DNA of 64,000 nt from Desulfovibrio sp. MES5 (GTDB taxonomy: Bacteria > Desulfobacterota > Desulfovibrionia > Desulfovibrionales > Desulfovibrionaceae), in assembly GCF_002237645.1 (NCBI RefSeq), contig NZ_MJUZ01000048.1, positions 115,676 to 179,675 of the forward strand, in the 5' to 3' direction. A program made the translations under genes and the position numbers. A model generated the notes under the pieces. It did not search any database. It was not told the DNA's origin and saw nothing but the letters and a program-made list of their open reading frames with translations. Each line of letters starts with the position of its first letter. The stretch's first letter is position 1. Positions 17,698-25,811 of this stretch are shown one piece after another.

Positions 17698-17822
17698 AGA
17701 GCAGTTAACTCATTTCATTCGTAAACTGCTCTGTAAGGTTTTTCCTGAAAATCCTTGTCACGAAATACGGGCAGGCAGACTTTTGCCTGCCGCACGCGAG
17801 CACTTCAAGTGTTAAATGCTCT
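17698..17822 (+). repeat. Dispersed 'agagca' repeat, copy F1 (inverted end box)
   Basis: Begins with a 35-nt box (17698-17732) whose 9-bp arms AGAGCAGTT/AACTGCTCT are inverted repeats, and ends CAAGTGTTAAATGCTCT. The box is the exact reverse complement of the box at 51507-51541, yet the following 90 bases match that copy in the same orientation. Confidence 0.8.
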
Positions 17823-18060
17823 GACGGGTCTTAGGTCGCGCTGCCAGCGCGCCTGGAAGAACGTTTTGCAGGGGATAGCATCCTTGCGGGCTCGGCGGGG
17901 GCCGCGCCTGCGCATATGACTATTTGTGGAGTGCTTGCAGGTTAACACGGGGCGGCCAGGCAGGGCAAACGTCGGCCAAGGGGGCGTTGGGAGCGCAGCC
18001 CGGCTGAAATTCCCGCTTCAGTTCAGAAGGCCCTCTATATCATGCCAGAATATACTAAGA
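17823..18060. other. Gene-free stretch
   Basis: No gene or clear signal seen between the repeat upstream of dinB and the G-rich hairpin of the antiporter gene. Confidence 0.4.
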
Positions 18061-18061
18061 A

Positions 18062-18117
18062 TTTTAGGGGGAGGGGGGAGGAGACCCTTTTGCAAAAGGG
18101 TCCCTCCCCCACAAAGC
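18062..18117 (-). terminator. G-rich hairpin repeat T2, terminator-like
   Basis: Reverse-strand member of the G-rich hairpin family (stem GGGGGAGGAGACCCTTTT against AAAAGGGTCCCTCCCCC), with the flank AGCATTTT-side CTTTGTGG and CCCCTAAAAT tail. It lies past the antiporter gene and its adjacent palindromic repeat, oriented with that gene. Confidence 0.65.
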
Positions 18118-18143
18118 ATTCAAAAATACAATGAGGTCTGTAC

Positions 18144-18299
18144 CTAAGGAAGCACTGATTAAAGAGCCTCTGGAAACGCTTAGTTATTTCGTTTGGCAAG
18201 GCGCGATCTTTTTTTGAAGCAGGAGTGGACTCTTCCGTCCTCGACTGTTTCAAAAAAAGTGAAGCAACGCCGCCAAACGGAATAAATCAGCGTTTCCCT
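18144..18299 (-). repeat. Palindromic MITE-like repeat, copy C
   Basis: Reverse-strand copy of the 157-bp element. Read on the minus strand it begins GGGAAACGCTGATTTATTCC immediately after the TAA stop codon of the antiporter gene, as copy B does after the monooxygenase stop. Confidence 0.8.
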
Positions 18300-19987
18300 T
18301 AATCCAGTTTCAGGCGAACCCTTTCAAGCTCCGTCTGCACAAAGGCTTCCGGCGAGCCAAGGTAGCGCAGCAGATATTCCGACATGCCCAGCGCCACTTC
18401 GCGCTCGCCGCTGAATACGGCGGTAACGCCCTGCTGGCGCAGTTTGCGCGCATCGCCCACAAAGGACGTGTGCACAAGAATGCGCACATCGGGGTTGACG
18501 GCGCTGGCAATGGCCGCCACATCCGAGGCGGGTATGCTGGGCGTGGTCAAAAGCAGGGCTTCGGCCCTTTCAAGGCCAGCCTCGCGCAGCACTTCGGCCT
18601 GCGCGGCGTCGCCGTGAATGATGGGCAATCCCTTGCCGCGTTCTTTGCGCACGGTGTCGATGTTCATTTCCACCACCACGGGCGTGATGCCGCTCTCACG
18701 CAAAATGCTGCAGCAGCTGCGGCCCACGGGGCCGTAGCCGATAACCACAATGTGGGGCTTTCCGTCATCCGCTGTCTCGACGAGCGCACTTTCAGCGGGC
18801 GCGCCGTTTTTGCTTTTGGCTTCGATCCAGCGCGCCACGCTCTCAAGTTTGCGGAAAATCATTGGGTTCAGCGTAATGGAAATCATGGCCGCCGGAATGA
18901 TGGCATTGTTGACCCTGGCGTCAAAAATGCCAAGGGTGATGCCCATGCCAGCGAGAATAAAGGAAAATTCGCCGATCTGCGAGAGCGCGGCCGAAACAGC
19001 CAGACTCAGCCGCAAGGGTTTGCGAAACAGGGTGGTCATGGCCAGCGCGCCCAGAGGTTTGACCACCATGATGACAAAGAGGGTCACCAGCATGAGCGGC
19101 CAGTCCGTAAGCAGAGCCACTGGATCAAAGAGCATGCCCACTGAAACGAAGAAGAGCACCGCAAAGGCGTCGCGCAGGGGCAGGGCCTCGGCGGCGGCGC
19201 GCGCGCTGAACTCGGACTGCCCCACAACCATGCCCGCCAGAAAAGCCCCAAGGGCCATGCTGGCGTCAAAAACGTAGGCGGCTCCCACGGCGATGCCGAG
19301 GGCCAGGGCTATGACGGCCAGGGTAAAGAGGTCGCGCGTGCCCGTGCGGGCCACATAGCCCAGAAACAGGGGAATAAGCTTTTGCCCCACAATGAGGGTA
19401 AAGGCCGTAAGCCCGGCCAGTTTGAGCAGGGTGAGGCCAAGGGCGCTCCAAAACTCGCCCCCGGGGCTGAGCACAGCGGGCAGCAGCACCAGCAGCAGGA
19501 TGGTGAAAATGTCCTCCACCACCAGCCAGCCCAGGGCCACGTGCCCCGTATGGGTGTGGAGCTGGTGATTGTCGGTGAGAACGCGGGTGAGCACCACGGT
19601 GCTCGCCACGGATATGGCCATGCCGAAGATGGCTCCCGACATCAGGGAAAAGCCGAAGAAATAGTGCAGCAATACCATGCTGGCCAGGGTGGCGGCGGAA
19701 ATCTGCACGGCAGCGCCGCTGAGGGCTATGGCCCCTACGGCCAGGAGGTCCTTGAGGTGAAAGTGCAGCCCCACGCCGAACATAAGCAGGATGACGCCGA
19801 TTTCAGCGCACTGGGCCGCCGTGGCGGCATCGGCTTCGAATCCGGGCGAGTACGGCCCCACCAGAATGCCCGCCAGCAGATAGCCCACAAGGGGCGAAAG
19901 GCGCAGCTTTTGGGTGATGAAGCCCAGCACCATAGCTGCTGAAAGGCCGCCCGCAAGGGTCAGTATGAGGTCAGTCTGGTGTTCCAC
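18299..19987 (-). CDS. Kef-type monovalent cation:proton antiporter (CPA2) with TrkA-N domain
   Basis: Inner-membrane antiporter exchanging K+ or Na+ for H+, 562 residues from a GTG start at 19987. That start has GGAGGAATAGCC before it and lies 2 bases past the stop of the YjbQ gene; longer forms overlap YjbQ. The first 380 residues hold about a dozen membrane segments, beginning LILTLAGGLSAAMVLGFI and including the GYLLAGILVGPYSPG motif. A cytosolic TrkA-N/RCK nucleotide-binding domain follows near residue 415 (HIVVIGYGPVGRS), which should gate transport. Translational coupling to yjbQ is likely. The palindromic repeat starts right at its stop codon. Confidence 0.92.
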   Translation of the reverse strand: MEHQTDLILTLAGGLSAAMVLGFITQKLRLSPLVGYLLAGILVGPYSPGFEADAATAAQCAEIGVILLMFGVGLHFHLKDLLAVGAIALSGAAVQISAATLASMVLLHYFFGFSLMSGAIFGMAISVASTVVLTRVLTDNHQLHTHTGHVALGWLVVEDIFTILLLVLLPAVLSPGGEFWSALGLTLLKLAGLTAFTLIVGQKLIPLFLGYVARTGTRDLFTLAVIALALGIAVGAAYVFDASMALGAFLAGMVVGQSEFSARAAAEALPLRDAFAVLFFVSVGMLFDPVALLTDWPLMLVTLFVIMVVKPLGALAMTTLFRKPLRLSLAVSAALSQIGEFSFILAGMGITLGIFDARVNNAIIPAAMISITLNPMIFRKLESVARWIEAKSKNGAPAESALVETADDGKPHIVVIGYGPVGRSCCSILRESGITPVVVEMNIDTVRKERGKGLPIIHGDAAQAEVLREAGLERAEALLLTTPSIPASDVAAIASAVNPDVRILVHTSFVGDARKLRQQGVTAVFSGEREVALGMSEYLLRYLGSPEAFVQTELERVRLKLD

Positions 19988-19989
19988 GG

Positions 19990-20406
19990 CTATTCCTCCT
20001 CGCCGGCCAGCCACTGCAGCCAGATGCTGCGGCGGCGCGGGCCGTCCCCTTCGCACAGATAGACGGACTGCCATGTGCCGAGGCACAGTTCGCCGTTTTC
20101 CACAAAAAGGGTCAGCGAGGGGCCGTGCAGGGTGGCCTTGATGTGGGCGTCGCTGTTGCCTTCGGCATGGTGATAGTCGCCAAGGCGGGGAACAAGCCCG
20201 CTGAAGAAGGTCAGCATGTCGCGGCGGACGTCGGGGTCTGCCCCTTCGTTGACCGTGAGACCGCAGGTCGTATGCGGGCAGAAGAGCGCCAGCACGCCGT
20301 TGCGCCAGCCTTTTTCAATGGCGTTGCGGCGCACCACGCTGCGCAGTTGCGAGGTGATGTCGCGCATGTCGCTGCGGCTTGTGGTCTCAAATTCCAGACT
20401 GAGCAC
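19990..20406 (-). CDS. YjbQ family protein (UPF0047)
   Basis: A 138-residue protein of the conserved YjbQ/UPF0047 fold, annotated in some genomes as a secondary thiamine-phosphate synthase because a homologue shows weak activity of that kind. Conserved motifs are FCPHTTCGLTVNEGADPDV, HAEGNSDAHIKA with metal-binding His, and LGTWQSVYLCEGDGPRRR. It lies 18 bases after the ATP-grasp gene and 2 bases before the antiporter GTG, so it is part of the same minus-strand transcript. Its true physiological role is unclear. Confidence 0.9.
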   Translation of the reverse strand: MLSLEFETTSRSDMRDITSQLRSVVRRNAIEKGWRNGVLALFCPHTTCGLTVNEGADPDVRRDMLTFFSGLVPRLGDYHHAEGNSDAHIKATLHGPSLTLFVENGELCLGTWQSVYLCEGDGPRRRSIWLQWLAGEEE

Positions 20407-20424
20407 GGCCGCCTCCTTGGGGGG

Positions 20425-21648
20425 TCAGATTACGGCAAATTCCAGCAGGTCGGACCGGGCGATGCGGTCCAGCTCTTCCCGCTGGTTTTCGGGAGTTTCA
20501 GTAAACAGAAAGCCAAACAGGCCATACCGGGTATAGTCGTTGCGGCGCAGGCAGAGCACCTTTGCAAACCTTTGCGCCAGAGCCTCGTAGTCAAAGTCGC
20601 GTACGGGCGGGCAGTTGGCGGGCTTGTTCAGCGCCATGAGGGTATAAAGCTTGCCTTCCTTGCCTTTGAGGATGTTTTTCCAGTCCGGCTTCGTGCCTTC
20701 AAGAAAGCAGCCGTAGGAGTGGAAACCCCAGGCAAAAAGGCTTACGTCCGTGCTGCACCAGCCGGCAAAGCGCAGGGGGTTGAACTCGATGGGCAGGATG
20801 CGCCCGGACGCGTGGCGGCGCAGTTCCACATGCGCCGGAAAGTTGCGCAGGCCCAGCAGGGCGTTGACCCTGTTGAACCAGTCCTCAAATTCCGCCAGCC
20901 TTTCGTGGATGATGGCCGCGCTGCTGTAGTAGAGGCGGTCGCTCACGTCATCGTCGCCGGTGAACTCATGCCGCAGGATGTTGCAGATGACGGCCTGTCC
21001 GTCCTGGTCAAAGTATACATCCACGGCGTATTCATCGCCATCAATATATTCTTCCAGCAGCCAGTCGTTGCCGTCAACCACCGATTGCGGGTACTGCGCG
21101 GCCCACCGTTCCGTTTCTGCGGCAATGGCGCTTTTGGCGGCACGCCAGTCTTCGGCGTTGCCGATGCGGTAGACCCCAAGGCTGAAAAATCCCACGGCGG
21201 GCTTGAGCACGCAGGGCGTGCGCAGGGCTTCGAAGGGCAGGGCCTGCATTTCTGCGAGGTTCAGGCGGCGGTAGTAATAGTTCGGGTCCAGCGGGCGCAG
21301 CAGTTCGCGGGTAAGCGCCTTGTTCTTGAGCTTGGCTATGGCTTCGGCCAGGGCAGGGGAGCAGTGCTCCGTCACCCAGGTCAGGGAATTTTCGGAGCAG
21401 GTGTACAGGCGTGGGGGGGCTGCCGCGTTCTGAGCCTGACTGTGCCCCTGGCCATAATCCTGGCCCTGTCCGCCGCGCAGCATGGCGGCAAAGCAGGCTT
21501 CGGGCACGAGGTTGAGCCCCTGCCTGTCCTGCATTTTACGCTCGGTGGAACAGGCCCGCGCCATGTAGTTATCAAGTACCGGTTCCTGCCGGGCTGCCGC
21601 ATAGGCCAGCAGCTCCGGCGAAACATAGGGTTGGTCGAGAATGATCAT
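20425..21648 (-). CDS. ATP-grasp domain protein
   Basis: A 407-residue protein with an ATP-grasp fold. Visible are the nucleotide-binding Lys segment TPCVLKPAVGFFSLGVYRI, the acidic segment NDWLLEEYIDGDEYAVDVYF, and the metal site GRILPIEFNPLRFAGW. ATP-grasp enzymes join a carboxylate to an amine or thiol through an acylphosphate; the substrate here is unknown. Its ATG overlaps the TGA of homoserine dehydrogenase as ATGA, so translation is coupled to hom, and an amino-acid ligase role is possible but unproven. Confidence 0.88.
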   Translation of the reverse strand: MIILDQPYVSPELLAYAAARQEPVLDNYMARACSTERKMQDRQGLNLVPEACFAAMLRGGQGQDYGQGHSQAQNAAAPPRLYTCSENSLTWVTEHCSPALAEAIAKLKNKALTRELLRPLDPNYYYRRLNLAEMQALPFEALRTPCVLKPAVGFFSLGVYRIGNAEDWRAAKSAIAAETERWAAQYPQSVVDGNDWLLEEYIDGDEYAVDVYFDQDGQAVICNILRHEFTGDDDVSDRLYYSSAAIIHERLAEFEDWFNRVNALLGLRNFPAHVELRRHASGRILPIEFNPLRFAGWCSTDVSLFAWGFHSYGCFLEGTKPDWKNILKGKEGKLYTLMALNKPANCPPVRDFDYEALAQRFAKVLCLRRNDYTRYGLFGFLFTETPENQREELDRIARSDLLEFAVI

Positions 21649-22994
21649 TCGCCGCCCAGCACGCGGAAGTACACCGCGGGTTCTTTGAGCAGACCCGCGT
21701 CAAGCGTGCGCTGCAATGCGTCGCTCATGGCCTGAGCGGTTGTTTCGTGCGTCATGAAGACCAGGGGCACGCCCTGACCTTCGTCGGACTTCTGGATGAC
21801 CTGGGCCATGCTGATGCCCTCGGCGGCCATGCAGCCCGAAAGGTCGCGCAGCACGCCGGGGGCGTCCTGCACCATCACGCGCACGTAGTAGCACGAGCGC
21901 CACTCTTCAGGCGGCACAATGGCGGCCTTGGGCAGTTCCTTGCTCACAAAGCCGGTGTTGTTGGGGCGTTCATCGCGGGCAACGGCCAGCAAGTCGGCCA
22001 GCACGGCCCCGGCGGTGGGCAAGTCGCCCGCGCCGCGCCCGTGGAAGAAGAGCGGGCCGGAGGCGTTGGCGTCCACGCGCACGGCATTGTATGCGCCGCC
22101 CACGCGCGCCAGCAGATATTTGTGGTAGACAAGGGCGGGAAAAACCCCGGCTTCAAGGCGTACCGGCCCGTCGCCGCAGTCCTTTGCGTCGGCCTTCTCT
22201 TCGGGGCAGGGCACCTGACGCACCTGGCCGATCAGCTTGATGCGGTAGCCGAATTCGCGGGCCAGGCGGATGTCCAGGGCAGAAAGGCCACGTATGCCGC
22301 GCACCGAGAGGGCCGTGTATGGATAGTGCACCCCGTAGGCCAGCCGGATGAGCAGAATGAGCTTGTGCGCCGCGTCGTGACCGTCGATATCCAGGGTGGG
22401 GTCAGCCTCGGCGTAGCCCAGGTGCTGGGCCTGCTTGAGGGCCACGTCAAAATCCAGACCGTTGGAGGTCATTTCGGACAGGATGTAGTTGCTCGTGCCG
22501 TTGAGAATGCCCATGAGGGACTGAATGCGGTTGCCCGTGAGGCTTTCCTTGAGGGCTTCCACAATGGGCACGGCTCCGGCCACGCTGGCCTCGTAGCGCA
22601 GGATGCGCTTCTTGCGGTCAGCTTTCTGAAACAGCGCAAGGCCTTCTTCGGCCAGCAGGGCCTTGTTGGCGGTGACAATGTGCTTGCCCTGGTCAAGAGC
22701 GCGATCAATGAGGTCACGGGCATGGTCAATGCCGCCCATAAGCTCCACCAGCACGTCGATTTCGGGATCTTCCGTGAGGTCGCGGGGATTGGTGGTCAGT
22801 TCCGCCCCATCGGGCAGGGGGATGCTGCGCGCCTTCTTGGCATTGCGCACCAGAACCTTCTTGAGCAGGATGTCCCGACCGGAACGGCGGCGGATAAGGT
22901 CCGCGTTTTCCTCGATCAGGCGTACCAGGCCGCCGCCCACTGTGCCGAATCCGGCCAGGCCCACTACCAGTGGCTTGTCGCTGTTTTTGGTCAT
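21645..22994 (-). CDS. hom: Homoserine dehydrogenase
   Basis: Reduces aspartate semialdehyde to homoserine, feeding threonine and methionine synthesis. From ATG 22994 (CGGAGAAATC upstream) the product has 449 residues, a normal length for the bacterial type with a C-terminal ACT domain. Motifs are GLAGFGTVGGGLVRLI for NAD(P) binding, VTANKALLAEEG with the catalytic region, NGTSNYILSEM, and GYAEADPTLDIDGHDAAHKL. The ACT domain (about 365-445) starts YYVRVMVQDAPGVLRDLSG and gives allosteric control, usually by threonine. It sits 161 bp after an aminotransferase gene with a hairpin between them. Confidence 0.96.
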   Translation of the reverse strand: MTKNSDKPLVVGLAGFGTVGGGLVRLIEENADLIRRRSGRDILLKKVLVRNAKKARSIPLPDGAELTTNPRDLTEDPEIDVLVELMGGIDHARDLIDRALDQGKHIVTANKALLAEEGLALFQKADRKKRILRYEASVAGAVPIVEALKESLTGNRIQSLMGILNGTSNYILSEMTSNGLDFDVALKQAQHLGYAEADPTLDIDGHDAAHKLILLIRLAYGVHYPYTALSVRGIRGLSALDIRLAREFGYRIKLIGQVRQVPCPEEKADAKDCGDGPVRLEAGVFPALVYHKYLLARVGGAYNAVRVDANASGPLFFHGRGAGDLPTAGAVLADLLAVARDERPNNTGFVSKELPKAAIVPPEEWRSCYYVRVMVQDAPGVLRDLSGCMAAEGISMAQVIQKSDEGQGVPLVFMTHETTAQAMSDALQRTLDAGLLKEPAVYFRVLGGE

Positions 22995-23050
22995 GATTTC
23001 TCCGAAAGTGCCCGGTAGCAAAGCCGCAACTGATAAGGCACCGGTTTTGA

Positions 23051-23076
23051 CAGAGGCCGGGCAAGCCCGGCCTCTG
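23051..23076. terminator. GC-rich hairpin between aminotransferase and hom
   Basis: A 12-bp perfect stem, CAGAGGCCGGGC with its complement and a 2-nt loop. There is no good T-run on either side, so it may be a weak terminator, attenuator or mRNA processing site rather than a full stop. Confidence 0.45.
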
Positions 23077-23155
23077 CGTTTCTATTCTCCTACGTCATGC
23101 GCCAACGGTTCTCAATATCTGAAAGCGCGGAACAGGCATGTCATGGCAATCCGCT

Positions 23156-24337
23156 CTAGTCGGCTGTGCCCGACAAAAGCTTGCGCATGCTGCTGACGGC
23201 CTGCCGCGTGCGGTGTTCATTTTCAATAAGGGCAAAACGCACGTATTCGTCGCCGTAGGAGCCGAAGCCAAGACCCGGCGAGACGGCCACATGGGCCTCG
23301 GTGAGCAGCAGCTTTGAAAATTCCACGGAGCCCATCTTGCGGAAGGCTTCGGGGATGCGCGCCCAGACAAACATGGTGGCCTTGGGTGAAGGCACTTCCC
23401 AGCCGATGCGGTTGAGGCCGTCGATAAGGCGGTCGCGCCGTTCCCTGTAGACGTCGCAGATGTTCTGCACGCAGTCTTCCGGGCCGTTGAGGGCCACGGT
23501 GGCGGCTATCTGCACGGGCTGGAAGATGCCGTAGTCAAGGTAGCTCTTGATGCGGCCCAGGGCGTGGATGAGGTGCTTGTTGCCCATGCAGAAGCCCACG
23601 CGCCAGCCGGGCATGGAGTAGCTTTTGGACAGGGTGTAGAATTCCACGCCCACGTCCTTGGCGCCTTTTGCCTGAAGAAAGCTCGGGGCCTTGTAGCCGT
23701 CGAAAACAAGGTCGGCGTAGGCCAGGTCATGGATGACCCAGATATTGTTTGCCTTGGCGAATTCCACAATCTTTTCAAAAAAGGCCAGATCCGTCACCTC
23801 TGTGGTGGGGTTGTGCGGATAGCAGAGGAAAAGCAGTTTGGGCTTGGGCCATGCCTGACGTGTGGCGGTCTCAAGGTCTTCAAAAAAATCCCTGCCGGGG
23901 CCGATGGGCACGCTGCGCACATCTGCGCCCGCAATGATGGGGGCGTATTTGTGTATGGGGTAGGTGGGGTCGGGCGCGAGCACCACGTCGCCGGGCTCAA
24001 GCATGGCGAGCGAAAGGTGGGCGAGGCCTTCTTTGGAGCCCATGGTCACGATGGCTTCGCTGTCCGGGTCAAGGTCCACGTCAAAGTGGCGCTTGTAGCG
24101 GTCACAGACGGCCTTGCGCAGGTTGGGTATGCCGCGCGAAAGGGAATAGCGGTGGTTGACGGGCTTGAGTGCTGCCTCTGCGAGCTTTTCCACAATGGGT
24201 GCGGGCGTGGGGATGTCCGGATTGCCCATGCTGAAGTCCACGATGTCGATATTCTGCCGACGAAGCCGCATCTTGAGGTCCCCCACCACAGCGAAAACGT
24301 AGGGGGGTAGGCGGCGAATGCGTGAAAACTCTTCCAT
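23156..24337 (-). CDS. Class I/II pyridoxal-phosphate aminotransferase (AlaC/DapL-like)
   Basis: A 393-residue PLP enzyme. ATG 24337 is chosen for the GGGAG 9 bases upstream. Motifs are [19 protein letters not shown], the cofactor-binding [49 protein letters not shown] with the PLP-contacting Asp and Tyr, and the Schiff-base lysine in [15 protein letters not shown]. This pattern fits the branch containing alanine-producing AlaC and LL-diaminopimelate aminotransferases; position next to hom agrees with an amino-acid biosynthesis role, but I cannot fix the substrate. Confidence 0.9.
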   Translation of the reverse strand: MEEFSRIRRLPPYVFAVVGDLKMRLRRQNIDIVDFSMGNPDIPTPAPIVEKLAEAALKPVNHRYSLSRGIPNLRKAVCDRYKRHFDVDLDPDSEAIVTMGSKEGLAHLSLAMLEPGDVVLAPDPTYPIHKYAPIIAGADVRSVPIGPGRDFFEDLETATRQAWPKPKLLFLCYPHNPTTEVTDLAFFEKIVEFAKANNIWVIHDLAYADLVFDGYKAPSFLQAKGAKDVGVEFYTLSKSYSMPGWRVGFCMGNKHLIHALGRIKSYLDYGIFQPVQIAATVALNGPEDCVQNICDVYRERRDRLIDGLNRIGWEVPSPKATMFVWARIPEAFRKMGSVEFSKLLLTEAHVAVSPGLGFGSYGDEYVRFALIENEHRTRQAVSSMRKLLSGTAD

Positions 24338-24688
24338 TGTCTTGCTCCCAGAGCATATTGATTGTCCCGTCAAAGGCAAAAGCGCCCTTGCGGCGGCGCG
24401 GCGGGCGGCCAGCTAGTCGCTCTGCCGCGCAAGGGTGAAAAAAACCGTGTCGGTTGCGCCTGAGGCGCGGGCACGGCGGACGCCACAGGCGTTCCTCACA
24501 GAGTTTTTGCAGCATAGCCAGCGAAAAGCCGGTTTGTAAAGCTTCTGTATGGGATAATCAGCCAATTCCCCCTCTTTTCATAGGGTTATGCTGTGTAAAA
24601 AGAAATGCGCCCCAGGCGATCAACGGGGCGCTCTTTGCTTTCAGCCCGTTGTGGTGTAGCCTGAATGCAAGTATGCCCGGAGGAACGC
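24338..24688. other. Divergent intergenic region between aminotransferase gene and mtnA
   Basis: No gene seen. A hairpin with a 7-bp perfect stem (GCGCCCC at 24607-24613, GGGGCGC at 24625-24631) followed by TCTTT lies 58 bases before mtnA; it could be a leader terminator for mtnA. I see no recognisable SAM riboswitch. Confidence 0.4.
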
Positions 24689-25807
24689 ATGGACGACCAT
24701 ATCCGTTTTGATCATCAAACCCTTGAGCTGCATTTGCTGGACCAGCGCTTTCTGCCCGAGCAGGAATCGGACTTTGTATGCCGGACAGCGCAGGACGTCA
24801 TCAGCGCCCTGCAAACTATGGTCGTGCGCGGCGCGCCCGCCATTGGCGTTACGGCGGCATGGGGCTGCGTGCTGGCGCTCAAGGAAGCGCAGGGGCCGGA
24901 CTGGGCCGCCAGGCTTGAGCTTGGCATGGAGCGCATAGCCGCCGCCAGACCCACTGCCGTGAACCTGCGCTGGGGCGTGGACCGCATGCGCAACAAGTGG
25001 CGGTCTTTTGGCGGGGCAAATATTGATCAGTCGGCCCTGCTCACGGCCTTTATTCATGAGGCCCAGACCATGCAGGACGAGGATGTGGCCATTTGCAAGG
25101 CTATGGGCCGCCACGGGGCAACCTGCATCAATGACGGCGACTGCGTGCTTACCCACTGCAATGCCGGGGCGCTGGCCACGGCGGGCTACGGCACGGCCCT
25201 TGGCGTCATCCGTGCGGCGGCCGAGTCGGGCAAGAAGGTCAGCGTTATTGCAGACGAAACCCGTCCCTTTCTTCAGGGCGCGCGTCTTACCGCCTGGGAG
25301 CTCGCGCGTGACGGCATTCCCGTAACCGTGGCCTGCGACAATGCCTGCGCCCTGCTTATGAGCAGAGGGCTTGTACAGCGCGTGGTGGTAGGGGCTGACC
25401 GCATTGCCGCCAACGGCGATACGGCCAACAAGATCGGCACCTACGGCGTGGCCCTGCTGGCCAGACATTTTCATATTCCTTTCTACGTGGCAGCGCCTCT
25501 GTCCACCATTGATCTCGCCACGTCCGACGGCGCGGGCATTCCCATTGAGCAGCGCCCGGACAGGGAAGTGACGCACGTGGGCGAAACGCGGCTTTGCCCC
25601 AAGAACGTGCCTGTGTTCAATTATGCCTTTGACGTGACCCCGGCGGAATATATCTGTGGCATCATTACAGAAAAAGGCGTGCTGTACCCGCCTTACGGGT
25701 TGTCCATCTGGGCCGCGCTCAATGACCTGAGCACCGGCCGCAGCGCGGGCATCGGCGGAGCAGCGCCGGAATGCGAGGGCAGTGACCTCGCGCCCGGCAG
25801 GAGCTAG
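24689..25807 (+). CDS. mtnA: S-methyl-5-thioribose-1-phosphate isomerase
   Basis: Methionine-salvage enzyme that converts methylthioribose-1-phosphate to methylthioribulose-1-phosphate. ATG 24689 follows CGGAGG; the product has 372 residues. Family motifs are [13 protein letters not shown] near residue 55, [19 protein letters not shown] with the catalytic Cys, [17 protein letters not shown], and [20 protein letters not shown] with the catalytic Asp. No other salvage gene is adjacent; in sulfate reducers mtnA may serve a variant salvage route. The following gene overlaps its ribosome site with the mtnA stop, suggesting cotranscription. Confidence 0.95.
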   Translation: MDDHIRFDHQTLELHLLDQRFLPEQESDFVCRTAQDVISALQTMVVRGAPAIGVTAAWGCVLALKEAQGPDWAARLELGMERIAAARPTAVNLRWGVDRMRNKWRSFGGANIDQSALLTAFIHEAQTMQDEDVAICKAMGRHGATCINDGDCVLTHCNAGALATAGYGTALGVIRAAAESGKKVSVIADETRPFLQGARLTAWELARDGIPVTVACDNACALLMSRGLVQRVVVGADRIAANGDTANKIGTYGVALLARHFHIPFYVAAPLSTIDLATSDGAGIPIEQRPDREVTHVGETRLCPKNVPVFNYAFDVTPAEYICGIITEKGVLYPPYGLSIWAALNDLSTGRSAGIGGAAPECEGSDLAPGRS

Positions 25808-25811
25808 GCGC

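Noticed and set aside
20125..23018. Long plus-strand open frames opposite yjbQ, the ATP-grasp gene and hom
   Set aside because: They mirror well-supported minus-strand enzymes and show antisense-type composition.
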